The notes: generated by a model from the sequence alone, not told the origin. A DNA stretch of 59,602 nt from JAVWPP01 sp036635835 (GCA_036635835.1 JAVWPP010000003.1:1-59602), one strand, 5' to 3'; positions 1-8,892 are shown, counted from the stretch's first letter. Numbers and translations: made by a program.

Positions 1-56
1 ATTTTTATTTTTATTTTTATTTTTATTTTTATTTTTATTTTTATTTTTATTTTTTA
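1..56 (-). repeat. A-rich simple-repeat tail at contig end
   Basis: On the minus strand this is a tandem array of six-base AAAAAT units that runs off the end of the contig. It directly follows the structured element at 58-126 on that strand, as in the other copies of the family. The contig probably stops here because the array could not be assembled through. Confidence 0.85.
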
Positions 57-57
57 G

Positions 58-126
58 AAACATATGAGAAACTTTATTCTCATTATTTATATATCCGTAT
101 ATAGATAGTTATCTTTTATATGTTTT
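58..126 (-). repeat. dispersed 70-bp structured element, copy A
   Basis: On the minus strand it begins AAAACATAT and ends ATATGTTT, forming a closing stem. Inside are the core TATATACGGATATATA and a GAG...CTC hairpin around AATAAAGTTT. It is a relative of the copies at 17692, 20606, 29362 and 52150. Its first 18 bases overlap the 3' end of the preceding gene and encode that gene's last residues and stop. An A-rich tail follows. Confidence 0.8.
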
Positions 127-351
127 ATCTTTATCTTTACATTCTACCATAAACCCATATTTAAGGCTAAGACCTACTACTTCCATAGCGGTAAGGCAAG
201 CTAAAATATTTAATATACTTTGTATAAGTAATATATTTAGAGGTTCTTTTGCAATAACTACTGAAGCTATTTGGAATATACAGTTTAGGAATATGCATAG
301 AGATATGGCTACTGCAAGTGAAGCTAGAATTTGTTTTATATTTTTTTTCAT
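109..351 (-). CDS. small two-TM membrane protein
   Basis: An unrecognised 80-residue protein. It has two hydrophobic segments, roughly residues 9-35 and 38-62, and a short charged tail, so it is probably a small integral membrane protein. The chosen ATG follows the stop of the upstream dehydrogenase gene by one base (TAATATG), suggesting translational coupling. A longer reading from an upstream ATG would overlap that gene. Its last five residues (KTYKR) and the stop codon come from the first bases of the repeat element at 58-126, so the original C-terminus may have been replaced when the element arrived. Function unknown. Confidence 0.6.
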   Translation of the reverse strand: MKKNIKQILASLAVAISLCIFLNCIFQIASVVIAKEPLNILLIQSILNILACLTAMEVVGLSLKYGFMVECKDKDKTYKR

Positions 352-352
352 A

Positions 353-1144
353 TTACTGACCCATTGATGAAGTTTCTGGAAGTGTGCTTCCCCCATCTAT
401 TACTATTTCTGTGCCAGTTATATATGCAGATTCGTCGGAAGCTAGGAAGGCTGCAAGGTCTCCTACTTCTTCTATGTAGCCAAGTCTTCCTAGTGGCACT
501 GCTGAAGCTATTTGGTCTATAACTTGCTGTGGGTTTTCTGGGTTTGTTAGTTTAGCCATATTGTCTACCATTGGTGTTCTAACATAGCCTGGGCATATTG
601 CATTTACGGTTATGTTTTTACCGGCTACTTCTCTTGCCATTGCTTTTGTAAAGCCTATTATTGCAGCTTTAGTTGTTGCGTATGCTACTTCTCCTGGGTC
701 TGCTACCATGTATCCTGTAACTGACGATAGGTTTACTATTTTGCCGTATCTTTGCTCTAACATGTATGGAATTACTGCTTTAGTTACGTTCCATGTTCCT
801 TTTATGTTTATATCTAAATGCATGTCTAGATCTTCTTCTGTTACATCTACAAAGTTTTCTAAGTGGCAAACACCAGCGTTGTTAACTAGTATGTCTATTT
901 TTCCAAATGCTTTTACTGCGCTTTCTACGCTTGCTTTAACTGCTTCTTTGTTTCGTATGTCTAATAAATATCCTACTGCTTCATAGCCAAAACTTTTTAG
1001 AGATTCTACGGCTTTTGTTACAAGCTCTGAGTAGTCTACAATTACTATTTTAGCTCCGTGCTTTCCTAAAACTTTTGCTATTCCAAATCCGTTTCCCATT
1101 GCGCCGCCTGTTATGTATGCTACTTTTCCTTCTAATTTTTTCAC
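353..1144 (-). CDS. ucpA: SDR-family oxidoreductase, UcpA-like
   Basis: A 263-residue short-chain dehydrogenase/reductase. The N-terminal nucleotide-binding motif reads TGGAMGNGFG, followed by NNAG, a catalytic Ser in SSVTG and the YATTK (YxxxK) active site. The stretch DINIKGTWNVTKAVIP, the motif NAICPGYVRTPM and the C-terminus IDGGSTLPET match the UcpA subgroup closely. It is an NAD(P)-dependent cytosolic enzyme; the physiological substrate of UcpA is not settled. The start is GTG, five bases after AAGGAGGT; an ATG eight codons upstream lacks a ribosome binding site. It lies 11 bases after the preceding gene, so it is probably cotranscribed with 1156-4441. Confidence 0.88.
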   Translation of the reverse strand: MKKLEGKVAYITGGAMGNGFGIAKVLGKHGAKIVIVDYSELVTKAVESLKSFGYEAVGYLLDIRNKEAVKASVESAVKAFGKIDILVNNAGVCHLENFVDVTEEDLDMHLDINIKGTWNVTKAVIPYMLEQRYGKIVNLSSVTGYMVADPGEVAYATTKAAIIGFTKAMAREVAGKNITVNAICPGYVRTPMVDNMAKLTNPENPQQVIDQIASAVPLGRLGYIEEVGDLAAFLASDESAYITGTEIVIDGGSTLPETSSMGQ

Positions 1145-1155
1145 TTTGTACCTCC

Positions 1156-2910
1156 TTATTCTCCCCATACTTCTGTATGTGAGTCGTCTACTATAATTTT
1201 TTTACTTTCTGTATTTTCTTCGTCTTCTGCATTTTCTGCATTTTTTCTTATTATGCTTTCTCTTAGCTTTTGTCCCTCTTCTGAGTATTCTTGGTTTTTA
1301 GGTAATATTTGATCGTATGACCTAACTTGCTTTGCTTCGTTTGGTAAATGTGTCGTAAGGATTATATCGTCGTCATCATACGATGGAGCTTTTTTGATTT
1401 CTGGCACAATGTACGATATTTCTGGTGCTTCTTCGTATGTTTTATCTGCAGTAATATTATCTACTTTTGCTTTTTCCTCATCTGTTTTTATATGCACTTC
1501 TTCTTTTTTAGCTTCCTCTTTAACTCTAGCTTTTTCTTCTTCTTTTCTAATTTTCTCTATTCTTTCTTTTTCTTTTTCTGGTGTAAGGATTTTAGCTTCT
1601 AAATCTATGCTCTTTACTGGTTTGCCCGCAAATGGGTTTACTACTTCGTTTCCGTTTTCATCTAAGTTAGCTACTCTTGCAACTGTCATTCCGTTTTTAA
1701 ATGGATTGATTTCTGAGTCTACATTTTCTATGTATTCTTTTGCTTTTGTAGCTAAAACAGCTTCGTCTATAGGGGAAGAAAGCTCTGGGTTTTCTAACAT
1801 TTTTCTTGCCTTATCTTTAGCTGTACCTACGCTGCTTCTTATTGGTTCTACTTTCTTATCTATTACTGCTTTTACAGGTGCTTCTACGCTTTTATTAACC
1901 TCTTCTAAAGGCTTAGCTACAACCTGTGGCTGAGCGTACTTTTTAACTACTTTATCGTCCATTTCATCTTTAACAAGGCCAGCTCTTGTAAGGTTTTGCA
2001 TCCTATTTATATCCTCTGCTGTAAGGCCAGAACCAGTGGTAAGGATCTCTCTATCTTCATTTACATCTTGGCCTAAATCTTCCCTTGCTTCTAGCTCTGC
2101 TTTTCTAGCTTGCTCTTTAATAATACTCTGCGTAATCTCTTGTAATCTATCTTTTTCGTTTTTAATATCTAAACCATAATCGTTCTTCTTAATGTATAGA
2201 TTCTTATTAACGTAATACGTCATCTCAATTTCTGGGAACTTTTGAATGAACCTCTTGTATAGGAGCTCATCTATTTCTTTCTTAACAAGTGGCTCTATCT
2301 TAAGCTTATATCCATCTTTATCTTTGTATAGGTCCCCCATGTAGTCTGACTTTAAATCGTCATACTTCCTATATATATCTGGCTGCTCTAGCATGTATGA
2401 GAGTATATTTGCCCCTATTTTTCTATCTATGTTATCTCTAAGAGTGCAAAAAACCTGCATAATATCTACATTATCTTCTCCTAAATTTTTAACGAATATA
2501 TATTTTTTAATCCTGTTTTGCACAGTATCGTCATAGAAACACCTAAGACCTGCTTGCGTTAGCATATTTCCTGTTGCTTCTACTTCTGTATATGTGTTTT
2601 TAGCTATTTCCCATATAGGTATATCCATGTAATCCCAGCCTACAAAAGCTCCAAAAGCGTTTGGCGCGTTGCTGTCTTTTATTATAAGCTTACCTAAATA
2701 TCCATGAGACGCTTCAATATGCCTTATAAAGTTTTTATCTTCTGAAAACTTAGCTATAAGCTGCAAAATTTGCTCTAGCCTTGCTCTATTTTCATAGGTA
2801 AACGTTAGCGGGTATATCTTATATATTAATCTTTTAGCTCCGTTAATTAGCCTAACTTCGTTGTTGCTTATGCAAAGAAGCGTCCTATATGCATCTTTTA
2901 CACTTGGCAT
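1156..2910 (-). CDS. unrecognised 584-aa protein, charged C-terminal half
   Basis: I do not recognise a family. Residues 1 to about 250 look like a folded, mixed-composition domain. The rest is low in complexity and very rich in Lys and Glu, including a run of KEKERIEKIRKEEEKARV type around residue 450 that should form helix or coiled coil. No signal peptide or transmembrane segment is visible, so it is probably cytosolic. Its start lies inside the 3' end of the upstream gene (26-base overlap), so the two are translationally linked and likely work together. The ucpA ribosome binding site lies in its 3' end. Confidence 0.75.
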   Translation of the reverse strand: MPSVKDAYRTLLCISNNEVRLINGAKRLIYKIYPLTFTYENRARLEQILQLIAKFSEDKNFIRHIEASHGYLGKLIIKDSNAPNAFGAFVGWDYMDIPIWEIAKNTYTEVEATGNMLTQAGLRCFYDDTVQNRIKKYIFVKNLGEDNVDIMQVFCTLRDNIDRKIGANILSYMLEQPDIYRKYDDLKSDYMGDLYKDKDGYKLKIEPLVKKEIDELLYKRFIQKFPEIEMTYYVNKNLYIKKNDYGLDIKNEKDRLQEITQSIIKEQARKAELEAREDLGQDVNEDREILTTGSGLTAEDINRMQNLTRAGLVKDEMDDKVVKKYAQPQVVAKPLEEVNKSVEAPVKAVIDKKVEPIRSSVGTAKDKARKMLENPELSSPIDEAVLATKAKEYIENVDSEINPFKNGMTVARVANLDENGNEVVNPFAGKPVKSIDLEAKILTPEKEKERIEKIRKEEEKARVKEEAKKEEVHIKTDEEKAKVDNITADKTYEEAPEISYIVPEIKKAPSYDDDDIILTTHLPNEAKQVRSYDQILPKNQEYSEEGQKLRESIIRKNAENAEDEENTESKKIIVDDSHTEVWGE

Positions 2911-4441
2911 AGTTATATACCCGAGCTACATATACTCCTACGTTTTTCCCTGTCTCTACAACTGGGAAATAGTTAAAGCTATCGAATATATATAGCTTTT
3001 CTCCGCTGTCTTTTATACTTTTATCTACTATGTTTTCTGGCTCATACGCAAGCTCATATGCTTTAATATAGTCTTCCATCTTACGCTGCTCAAATGCATA
3101 TGTTTCTTTAGAAATATCAAAAAGCCTGCAAAGCCTTGTACAGTTTATAAGCATAAGAGGTATAATCTCATCTTCTGTGCAGTCTATAAATATCTTTCTA
3201 GCAACGTTCATAAACGCAGTAACTATATGTCCTTTAAAGCTTTTCTTATCCATATAGTGCGGTATTTCTTTAGAGAACTTATCGTACAAAGCATCTATAT
3301 CTCTAAACATATACTTATCTGTAAGTAAGTTTTGTTGCAAAAATATCATTGCTTTTCTTTTATCTTTTTTAACATCTTTTAAACAAAGACCAGATACAAA
3401 TAGGTTCTCTATTTGTTGAAACTTCCTACCAAATGCGTACTCATCTGTTAGTATTTCTTTAGAGAAATCTGGTAGCTGATATAGGATATCTCTAACAGTA
3501 TGCGCAGTTGCTTCTTGCAAGAAATATGTCCTATGAAGCGCAAAATTTTGTGCTTGCTCTTTTTGGTAATCGTTTAAATTTTGAGAAATCCCAATGTATT
3601 TATTATATACTTCAACAGCCCTAGGTAGCTTATTACTGCCTTCTAGTAGCTTAGTTTTTTCGTTTAAAACTTTTAGGAAATTTATAAAATGACTTAGATA
3701 TTTATCGTCTAAAGTAATTTCCATCTTATTTGTTCTTTCAAAAGCATCTATTAGCTCATCGTTTTTCATAGTAGTTGTGAAATTTTGGTATGTTATATCT
3801 AGCGGTACATAATTTTCTTTAGAATACTCAATTATTTTTCCGCATATTTCCGGTATTTTAGCAATCTCCGGATTTAAATATATAATTGCTTCCTTAAAAT
3901 TCTCTCCAATTTCAAAACTATATAAATTGTTTGTATTTATATTTATTAAAGTATCAAAACCAAACATTTTTAAACTTCTACTTACAATTGGGCTATATTC
4001 GCTAAGCATAACTTCGTATGTTTTTCCCTCATATATATACGGAATCTTTGTCTTATATGTATATTCTAATTCTTTTAAACTTACAGGCATTATCTTATTC
4101 TCTAGAAACCTAGCAATAGCATATATAATAGGAGCATTTTCTCTTTCACATTTTTCAAGTAAAACTTCTTGCTTTGCTAAAAAATTCTCTTTCCACTCCC
4201 TATGAACCGCAAGTAAGAAATTTTCAAACATTTGCAGATCCTTTACAGGCATTGCTTTTTTTACTTTTTCAACATGGCTTTGTGGAAGGTCTTGCAAAAA
4301 TCTATATATGTCAATTACTATACCGCTTTTAGCACATTTAAACAATTCGTACACATAATCTGTTACAAGTTTTCTTGGTATATTTTTATTTAAACTTACC
4401 ATTAGCTCATATGATTCTTTATTATCTTTACATATAATCAT
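2885..4441 (-). CDS. unrecognised 518-aa cytosolic protein
   Basis: No family recognised. The protein is mostly predicted helix, without signal peptide, membrane segment or obvious catalytic motif. An AGGGG ribosome binding site precedes the ATG by about eight bases, and a good promoter lies at 4483-4511. It is the first gene of a three- or four-gene unit (this, 1156-2910, ucpA, small membrane protein). The 26-base overlap with the next gene suggests a stable pair of partners. Confidence 0.75.
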   Translation of the reverse strand: MIICKDNKESYELMVSLNKNIPRKLVTDYVYELFKCAKSGIVIDIYRFLQDLPQSHVEKVKKAMPVKDLQMFENFLLAVHREWKENFLAKQEVLLEKCERENAPIIYAIARFLENKIMPVSLKELEYTYKTKIPYIYEGKTYEVMLSEYSPIVSRSLKMFGFDTLININTNNLYSFEIGENFKEAIIYLNPEIAKIPEICGKIIEYSKENYVPLDITYQNFTTTMKNDELIDAFERTNKMEITLDDKYLSHFINFLKVLNEKTKLLEGSNKLPRAVEVYNKYIGISQNLNDYQKEQAQNFALHRTYFLQEATAHTVRDILYQLPDFSKEILTDEYAFGRKFQQIENLFVSGLCLKDVKKDKRKAMIFLQQNLLTDKYMFRDIDALYDKFSKEIPHYMDKKSFKGHIVTAFMNVARKIFIDCTEDEIIPLMLINCTRLCRLFDISKETYAFEQRKMEDYIKAYELAYEPENIVDKSIKDSGEKLYIFDSFNYFPVVETGKNVGVYVARVYNYAKCKRCI

Positions 4442-4482
4442 ATTATATCCCCTATTCTTCTTTTGTAAATTCTTTCACTATA

Positions 4483-4511
4483 ATGATATAACATTTTTAT
4501 TTTTTTTGCAA
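4483..4511 (-). promoter_or_regulatory. promoter for 2885-4441 operon
   Basis: TTGCAA at 4506-4511 and TATCAT at 4483-4488, 17 bases apart on the minus strand, just upstream of the operon's first ATG. Confidence 0.7.
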
Positions 4512-4536
4512 CAACGAGAAGAATTTTTTGGCAAAT

Positions 4537-4566
4537 AAAAAGCCGCACATTATGCAGCTTTTTTTC
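4537..4566 (-). terminator. intrinsic terminator after 4570-5394
   Basis: Inverted repeat with AAAAGC/GCTTTT arms and an inner GCA/TGC pairing, flanked by A and T runs, immediately after the stop of the gene at 4570. Confidence 0.75.
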
Positions 4567-4569
4567 TTT

Positions 4570-5394
4570 TTATTTAGTCATTGAATTTATTATATATTTT
4601 ACATCTCTCATTACGTTTTCTTCTGTTTCTGAATCGTTATAGAATATATATATTCCATACATTTCATTTCCTATAAACTTAGATATGTTTACAGATACTA
4701 TATTACCATCTACTAACTTATCAAAAGAAGCAATAGCTTGTTTTTCTTCTGAAATATATAAGTTATTGTACATGCTAGTTGTTGCTGCTACTGCATATTT
4801 AGTATATGCGTTTTTTAGCTCTTCATCTGTTTTATATAGGACTGGAGTATCTTTTGTAACTTCTAGCGCCGCTTTATATGCTGCAAATCTAGATGGAAAT
4901 GCTTTAAAGTAGTTATCTATATCTTTGCTAGTAAAGTATTCTTCTTCGTTTATAAGGGTATTTAATGTTTTTGCATAACTTGCTAAAAACTCTTCTTCCC
5001 CTACTTTAGCTCCGTTTTCTTTATAGCTATTAGACCCAATTGCAACTACCATTTTATCTGAGTTATACTGAGATTCGTTTAGCTTTGCACCTTCTGTTTT
5101 TTCTACTTTATATGGCACTTTTATTTTAAGCTCGTTTAAGCTTATTTCTGTTTCTTCTGATGCTTTGCTATCTAAAGATTCTAGCGCAGCTATGTTATAT
5201 GTTTTTATTTCTGCTTGTTTTAGTTTATATATTCCATCTACTAATTTAGCTTCCATAACTTCGTCTGTTATTCCTTGTTTTCCTCTTTTTTCTAATGAAT
5301 CTTTTTTAAGATTTAGTAGAAAGTATGTAGAAAATATAACGGCTAATACTATTACAGATAGGACAGCTATCCAAATTATACTTGTTCTTTTCAT
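4570..5394 (-). CDS. membrane-anchored extracytoplasmic protein, unknown
   Basis: A 274-residue protein with one N-terminal hydrophobic segment (about residues 7-28) preceded by KR, so an uncleaved signal anchor with a large outside domain is likely. No family recognised. Size and layout resemble the DUF4358-like protein at 6853-7695, and the Lys/Glu-rich, Tyr-rich outer domain is similar in character, but I see no convincing sequence homology. AAAGGAG lies eight bases before the ATG. The leader upstream contains a diverged member of the dispersed element family. Confidence 0.75.
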   Translation of the reverse strand: MKRTSIIWIAVLSVIVLAVIFSTYFLLNLKKDSLEKRGKQGITDEVMEAKLVDGIYKLKQAEIKTYNIAALESLDSKASEETEISLNELKIKVPYKVEKTEGAKLNESQYNSDKMVVAIGSNSYKENGAKVGEEEFLASYAKTLNTLINEEEYFTSKDIDNYFKAFPSRFAAYKAALEVTKDTPVLYKTDEELKNAYTKYAVAATTSMYNNLYISEEKQAIASFDKLVDGNIVSVNISKFIGNEMYGIYIFYNDSETEENVMRDVKYIINSMTK

Positions 5395-5463
5395 TTTAAT
5401 TTCTCCTTTGTTTTTGTATATTTATATTATATCTTATTTTTATTTTTTTAGCTATATTTTTTT

Positions 5464-5575
5464 AGAAAAAACATATAATTCTCCTTTTTTATATTTACGG
5501 ATGTTTATATGTATCTAGCTAGTTTAGTCTACGCATATTTTAGCTTGTATAGTATATGTGCTTCTACTTTTTAAA
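5464..5575 (-). repeat. diverged copy of the dispersed element
   Basis: On the minus strand it keeps landmarks of the family in order: CTAGCTAGATAC, then CGTAAATATAA, GGAGAAT and the 3' arm TTATATGTTTTTTC, followed by an A-rich stretch (5463 down to about 5435). The 5' part is unlike the other copies and an extra ten bases split the core. Assignment is by eye and less certain than for copies A-D and F. Confidence 0.45.
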
Positions 5576-5600
5576 AGAAAGAAAGAAAGAAAGAAAATAA
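5573..5600. repeat. GAAA tetranucleotide microsatellite
   Basis: About five consecutive GAAA units between the rnpB terminator and the diverged element. It lies outside any gene. Confidence 0.85.
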
Positions 5601-5606
5601 ACGAAA

Positions 5607-5634
5607 TAAAAAAAGACCGCATTACTGCGATCTT
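5607..5634 (-). terminator. rnpB terminator
   Basis: On the minus strand AGATCGCAGTAATGCGGTCT forms a hairpin followed by a T run, directly after the 3' end of the RNase P RNA. Confidence 0.85.
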
Positions 5635-5636
5635 AA

Positions 5637-5966
5637 AGTATTTCATAAGCCGGGTTCTGTATTATATGGTCATTTATCTCGAATATATATCACTATATAT
5701 CTCTAGCCGCTAACACTAAAGACGACGGGCCGTCTTATCCTTTATTTCTAGCGTTGCTCCAAATGGGGTTTACACAAAACGTATGTCACCATACATCTTG
5801 GTGAGCTCTTACCTCACCTTTCCACCCTTACCAATTGCTTGGCGGTATTTTTCTGTTGCACTATCCTTCATATTACTATGACTAGACGTTATCTAGCATC
5901 ACTGCCCTGTGGAGCCCGGACTTTCCTCATGCACTCAAGGCGCACGCGACCACAAGAAATACTCTA
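5637..5966 (-). ncRNA. rnpB: RNase P RNA (class A-like)
   Basis: The catalytic RNA that matures the 5' ends of tRNAs. The minus strand carries the hallmark GAGGAAAGTCCGGGCTCC near the 5' end, AGGGTGGAAAGGTGAGGTAA, AGAGCTCACC, and ACAGAACCCGGCTTAT near the 3' end. The two ends pair through AGTATTTC and GAAATACT (P1), which sets the limits given. The GTCCGGGCTCC form fits class A RNase P RNA, usual in clostridia, rather than the Bacillus class B form. It has its own promoter and terminator. Confidence 0.95.
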
Positions 5967-5972
5967 TATGAT

Positions 5973-6001
5973 ATTATACACTATTTTCATCTAAATTTCC
6001 A
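5973..6001 (-). promoter_or_regulatory. rnpB promoter
   Basis: TATAAT at 5973-5978 about seven bases before the inferred RNA start, with a weaker TGGAAA at 5996-6001 after a 17-base spacer. Confidence 0.65.
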
Positions 6002-6059
6002 CTAATATATATACATTCTTAGATTATTTAGATATATATTATCTATACTTTAAAGAAAA

Positions 6060-6731
6060 TTAAATATTTATGCTAAACTGCCACTCAGCTACTGGGTAAT
6101 CTAGCAAAGCAGGAAGAGTGTATTCTCCTGAATCTTCTTTTACAACTAATTTAGGAGCAAAAATTCTTAAATTAATAGTCTTTGGAGATGGCGAAACTGT
6201 CAAAAGCTGCTCAAATTTTTGAGTTATAACACCTTTATCGTCTATAGATATATTTTTTCTTTCCCAATTGTTTGTATTTATAGCTGTATACTTTGGATTT
6301 CTTTTATTATATATTTCTTTAGGTAACTCAGTTGAAAAATGTATTTTATTATCCTTATTTGGCATTCTACCTAAATCCATAAAATATATTGTTTTTGCTT
6401 CATCATATGCAGAAGCACCAACAAACAGTTCTAGTTTATCTGAAGATATGTCTTTATTTAAAACTTTTACTTTTAAATCGTAAGATATTTTAGAATTTTC
6501 AACCTTCATATTTTCTACTTTTACCGCCATGTCTTTATGCACTGTATATCCATCTACGTCTACGTTTGCTTTGTCTACTATTTCTCTTTTTTCTACATAT
6601 TCTTTATATATAGCTTGCTGGCTTATATTTTGCTTTATATATATGTTATATACTAAATAACTAACTATAAACAGTACAAGAACAGCTGCAATACTTATGT
6701 ATATTGCTTTTAAAATTTTTTCTTTATTCAT
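6060..6731 (-). CDS. single-TM extracytoplasmic protein, unknown
   Basis: A 223-residue protein with a membrane anchor at about residues 9-31 and a beta-rich outer domain. No family recognised. The start was set at the ATG eight bases after GGGGG; an in-frame ATG eleven codons upstream has no such site. It is a single gene with its own promoter at 6753-6780. It lies next to two other single-pass extracytoplasmic proteins (4570 and 6853). Confidence 0.72.
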   Translation of the reverse strand: MNKEKILKAIYISIAAVLVLFIVSYLVYNIYIKQNISQQAIYKEYVEKREIVDKANVDVDGYTVHKDMAVKVENMKVENSKISYDLKVKVLNKDISSDKLELFVGASAYDEAKTIYFMDLGRMPNKDNKIHFSTELPKEIYNKRNPKYTAINTNNWERKNISIDDKGVITQKFEQLLTVSPSPKTINLRIFAPKLVVKEDSGEYTLPALLDYPVAEWQFSINI

Positions 6732-6752
6732 GTAAATTCCCCCTTTGCATTT

Positions 6753-6780
6753 ATTATATACCAAAAATATATTTATGCAA
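6753..6780 (-). promoter_or_regulatory. promoter for 6060-6731
   Basis: TTGCAT at 6775-6780 and TATAAT at 6753-6758 with a 16-base spacer on the minus strand. Confidence 0.7.
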
Positions 6781-6812
6781 AGTATTTTTTGTTTTTTTTT
6801 GAATATTTTAGT

Positions 6813-6847
6813 AAAAAGCTAGAATATGCATTATATTCTAGCTTTTT
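6813..6847 (-). terminator. terminator after 6853-7695
   Basis: AAAAAGCTAGAATA pairs with TATTCTAGCTTTTT, giving a strong hairpin with T runs on both strands. Confidence 0.85.
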
Positions 6848-6852
6848 ATGTT

Positions 6853-7695
6853 TTAAACTAATTTCATTGTTTTAATAGCATTATATACTTTCTCATTATC
6901 TCTAGAGATTATATATATTAGGTAACCATCTTCTTCTTTTTCTAATCTATTTACTACTAGTTCATGTTGATCTGCTAAATATGTTTCCCACTGTTTTTCT
7001 AGTTTGCCCATATATGCATTAACTGCTGTTTTAACTTCTTCTTTTTTGCCGTTTACAGGTTTAACTATTATGTACATATTAGACTGTACATTGATCATTG
7101 GAAGAGCTGCTATACCTTCTTCTACTAGCTTTGGATCTATTCCAAACATGTCTGAAAAACTTTCTTTTTGCTGAGGCATAAGCATTGCAAAAAGAGGGCT
7201 TTTAGCACCTTTTATTCTATTTAAAGCTTCTTTATTGTCTGCAGTATTTAAGTATACCTTTATTCCATCTACGTCGCTTGCTTCGTAGTTTGTAACTCCA
7301 TATTTTTTAAACACATCTGCTACTTCTTTATCTAGTTTTTCTTTGTCTTTAACAGTATCAAAAGCTAAATATCCTTCTCCTTTTGCAGATAAAGCTATTA
7401 TACTATCTTTAAAATTCTCTTCAGTTATATTTAATTTTTCTTTTAAAGAACCCAAGTAGAAATATTCTACATCTTCCGGTATAAGGGGCTTTTCTCCGTT
7501 TGAAATACCGCTTCCTATGTTGTTTAGCTCTACTTTATCTGAAGTTAAATTCGGTATTTCCTCTTGTATTTTTACAAGATCTAACTTAGCACCTTTACTA
7601 CTTCCTTTTTTATCCCCTAGCATAAAGTATGCACCTGCTCCTACTGCTAGTATTATAGCTGCAATAGCTACAATTATTAATGTTTTATTTTTCAT
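6853..7695 (-). CDS. DUF4358-like membrane-anchored protein
   Basis: A 280-residue protein with an N-terminal membrane anchor (about residues 5-26) and an outer domain. Its C-terminal 110 residues follow the DUF4358 pattern: INVQSNMYIIVKPVNGKKEE, a helix with QWETYLADQHELV, then a strand with GYLIYIIS. These proteins are common in clostridia and have no known function. AGGAGGT precedes the ATG by seven bases. Monocistronic, with a terminator at 6813-6847. The family call is from memory of the pattern and needs a profile search. Confidence 0.7.
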   Translation of the reverse strand: MKNKTLIIVAIAAIILAVGAGAYFMLGDKKGSSKGAKLDLVKIQEEIPNLTSDKVELNNIGSGISNGEKPLIPEDVEYFYLGSLKEKLNITEENFKDSIIALSAKGEGYLAFDTVKDKEKLDKEVADVFKKYGVTNYEASDVDGIKVYLNTADNKEALNRIKGAKSPLFAMLMPQQKESFSDMFGIDPKLVEEGIAALPMINVQSNMYIIVKPVNGKKEEVKTAVNAYMGKLEKQWETYLADQHELVVNRLEKEEDGYLIYIISRDNEKVYNAIKTMKLV

Positions 7696-7799
7696 TTATT
7701 TACCTCCTGTTTTCTACTATAGTTTATACTATATTTTTTGAAAAAACAATATCTATCTATATATATTTATACTTTGCATTTATCTAAGTATTATGCAGT

Positions 7800-7832
7800 A
7801 AAAAGGCAGTAAAATTAATTACTACCTTTTTA
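7800..7832 (-). terminator. terminator after 7836-8891
   Basis: AAAAAGG..AGTAA pairs with TTACT..CCTTTTT across a short loop, just past the stop of the ABC ATPase gene. Confidence 0.8.
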
Positions 7833-7835
7833 TAT

Positions 7836-8891
7836 TTAATAAATTATATATTCTATGTTATCTCCATACTTTTCAATATAACTATTAAAATCTTTAAAGA
7901 CTTCTTTTTCTTCTTTAGTCTTAACTTGCCTATAAATTTCATCTAATGCCTCAGTATCATCTCTCATAAACAAAGACATTATTTGATATATTTTTAGTGC
8001 TTTTTTATCTTTAAATGAATATGGAATTTTAATTATGGTATGATATGCTTTTTCATACTCACCATTATTATATTGTTTTATTGCTTTGCTTCTTATAGAT
8101 AGCAAATTGGTAACCTTTACAGCAAAAAATATTATTAGTATTATACTAATTAATAGTATAGCAATCTTTAAAACTTTCATTATTTTTTTGCTTTTTATTA
8201 ATATTTTTTCTTCTATCTCGTCTTCCTCTTTTGCTTCTTCTTCATCTAAAGCATCATTATTTTCAGTATATATTTTATTTTCATTTACTGCATCTGATAT
8301 TATCTTTCCATTTTCAAGCATTATCAATCTATCACAAAAATAGTTAATCTCTTCTATTCTATGAGTTGTAATTATTATAATCTTATCTTCTTTATTTTTA
8401 AGTAGTATCTCTATAATATCTTTTTTGCTTTTTATATCTATCCCATTAAAAGGTTCATCTAAAATATATATATTAGCATCTTCAAGTAAACACTTGGCAA
8501 GCGATAATTTTTGTTTCATACCTTTTGAATATTTTTCTACACGTATATCTATGTAATCTATAAGACCTACTTGCCTTAAAACATCTTCTATACATTTTCT
8601 ATTAGCTTTTTTCTTATCTATATACTTAAATATTTTATATAAATTAACAAAAGCAGTTTCTTCTCCTATAAAGCAATTTTCGTCTAAAAAACATGTATAT
8701 TTTTCTTCTGGAGTATATACTACTTTACCCGATGTAGGTTCTATATAATGCGTTAAAATCTTTAATAGTATACTTTTACCACAACCGTTTCTACCTACAA
8801 TTCCATAGACATTAGATTTTTCAAAAGTATAATTAAAATCTGTTATAATTTCATTACTTTTTATTTTTTTATTTATATTTTCAGCCTTCAT
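7836..8891 (-). CDS. ABC transporter ATPase with C-terminal TM and helical extension
   Basis: A 351-residue protein. Residues 1-200 form an ABC ATPase: Walker A GRNGCGKS (33-40), signature YSKGM (121-125), Walker B IYILDEP (141-147) and the H-loop TTHRIEE. After an acidic linker (DEEEAKEEDEIEE, about 215-228) comes a single transmembrane helix (about 240-262). The roughly 85-residue tail has a QYNNGEYEKAY stretch resembling a tetratricopeptide repeat. A standalone ABC ATPase is usually about 230 residues, so the extension is unusual. The start was chosen at the ATG six bases after GAGGT and one base after the upstream stop. Last gene of the ABC cluster. Confidence 0.88.
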   Translation of the reverse strand: MKAENINKKIKSNEIITDFNYTFEKSNVYGIVGRNGCGKSILLKILTHYIEPTSGKVVYTPEEKYTCFLDENCFIGEETAFVNLYKIFKYIDKKKANRKCIEDVLRQVGLIDYIDIRVEKYSKGMKQKLSLAKCLLEDANIYILDEPFNGIDIKSKKDIIEILLKNKEDKIIIITTHRIEEINYFCDRLIMLENGKIISDAVNENKIYTENNDALDEEEAKEEDEIEEKILIKSKKIMKVLKIAILLISIILIIFFAVKVTNLLSIRSKAIKQYNNGEYEKAYHTIIKIPYSFKDKKALKIYQIMSLFMRDDTEALDEIYRQVKTKEEKEVFKDFNSYIEKYGDNIEYIIY

Positions 8892-8892
8892 A

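Noticed and set aside
353..1144. Sortase signal (LPETS) at the C-terminus of the dehydrogenase
   Set aside because: STLPET is a conserved end of UcpA-type dehydrogenases; there is no following hydrophobic segment or signal peptide.
1394..1933. Long open frames on the plus strand opposite minus-strand genes, for example within 1156-2910, 13852-17601 and 17875-19884
   Set aside because: They lack ribosome binding sites, are Ser/Phe-rich as expected for antisense of Lys/Glu-rich coding DNA, and lie wholly inside well-supported genes.
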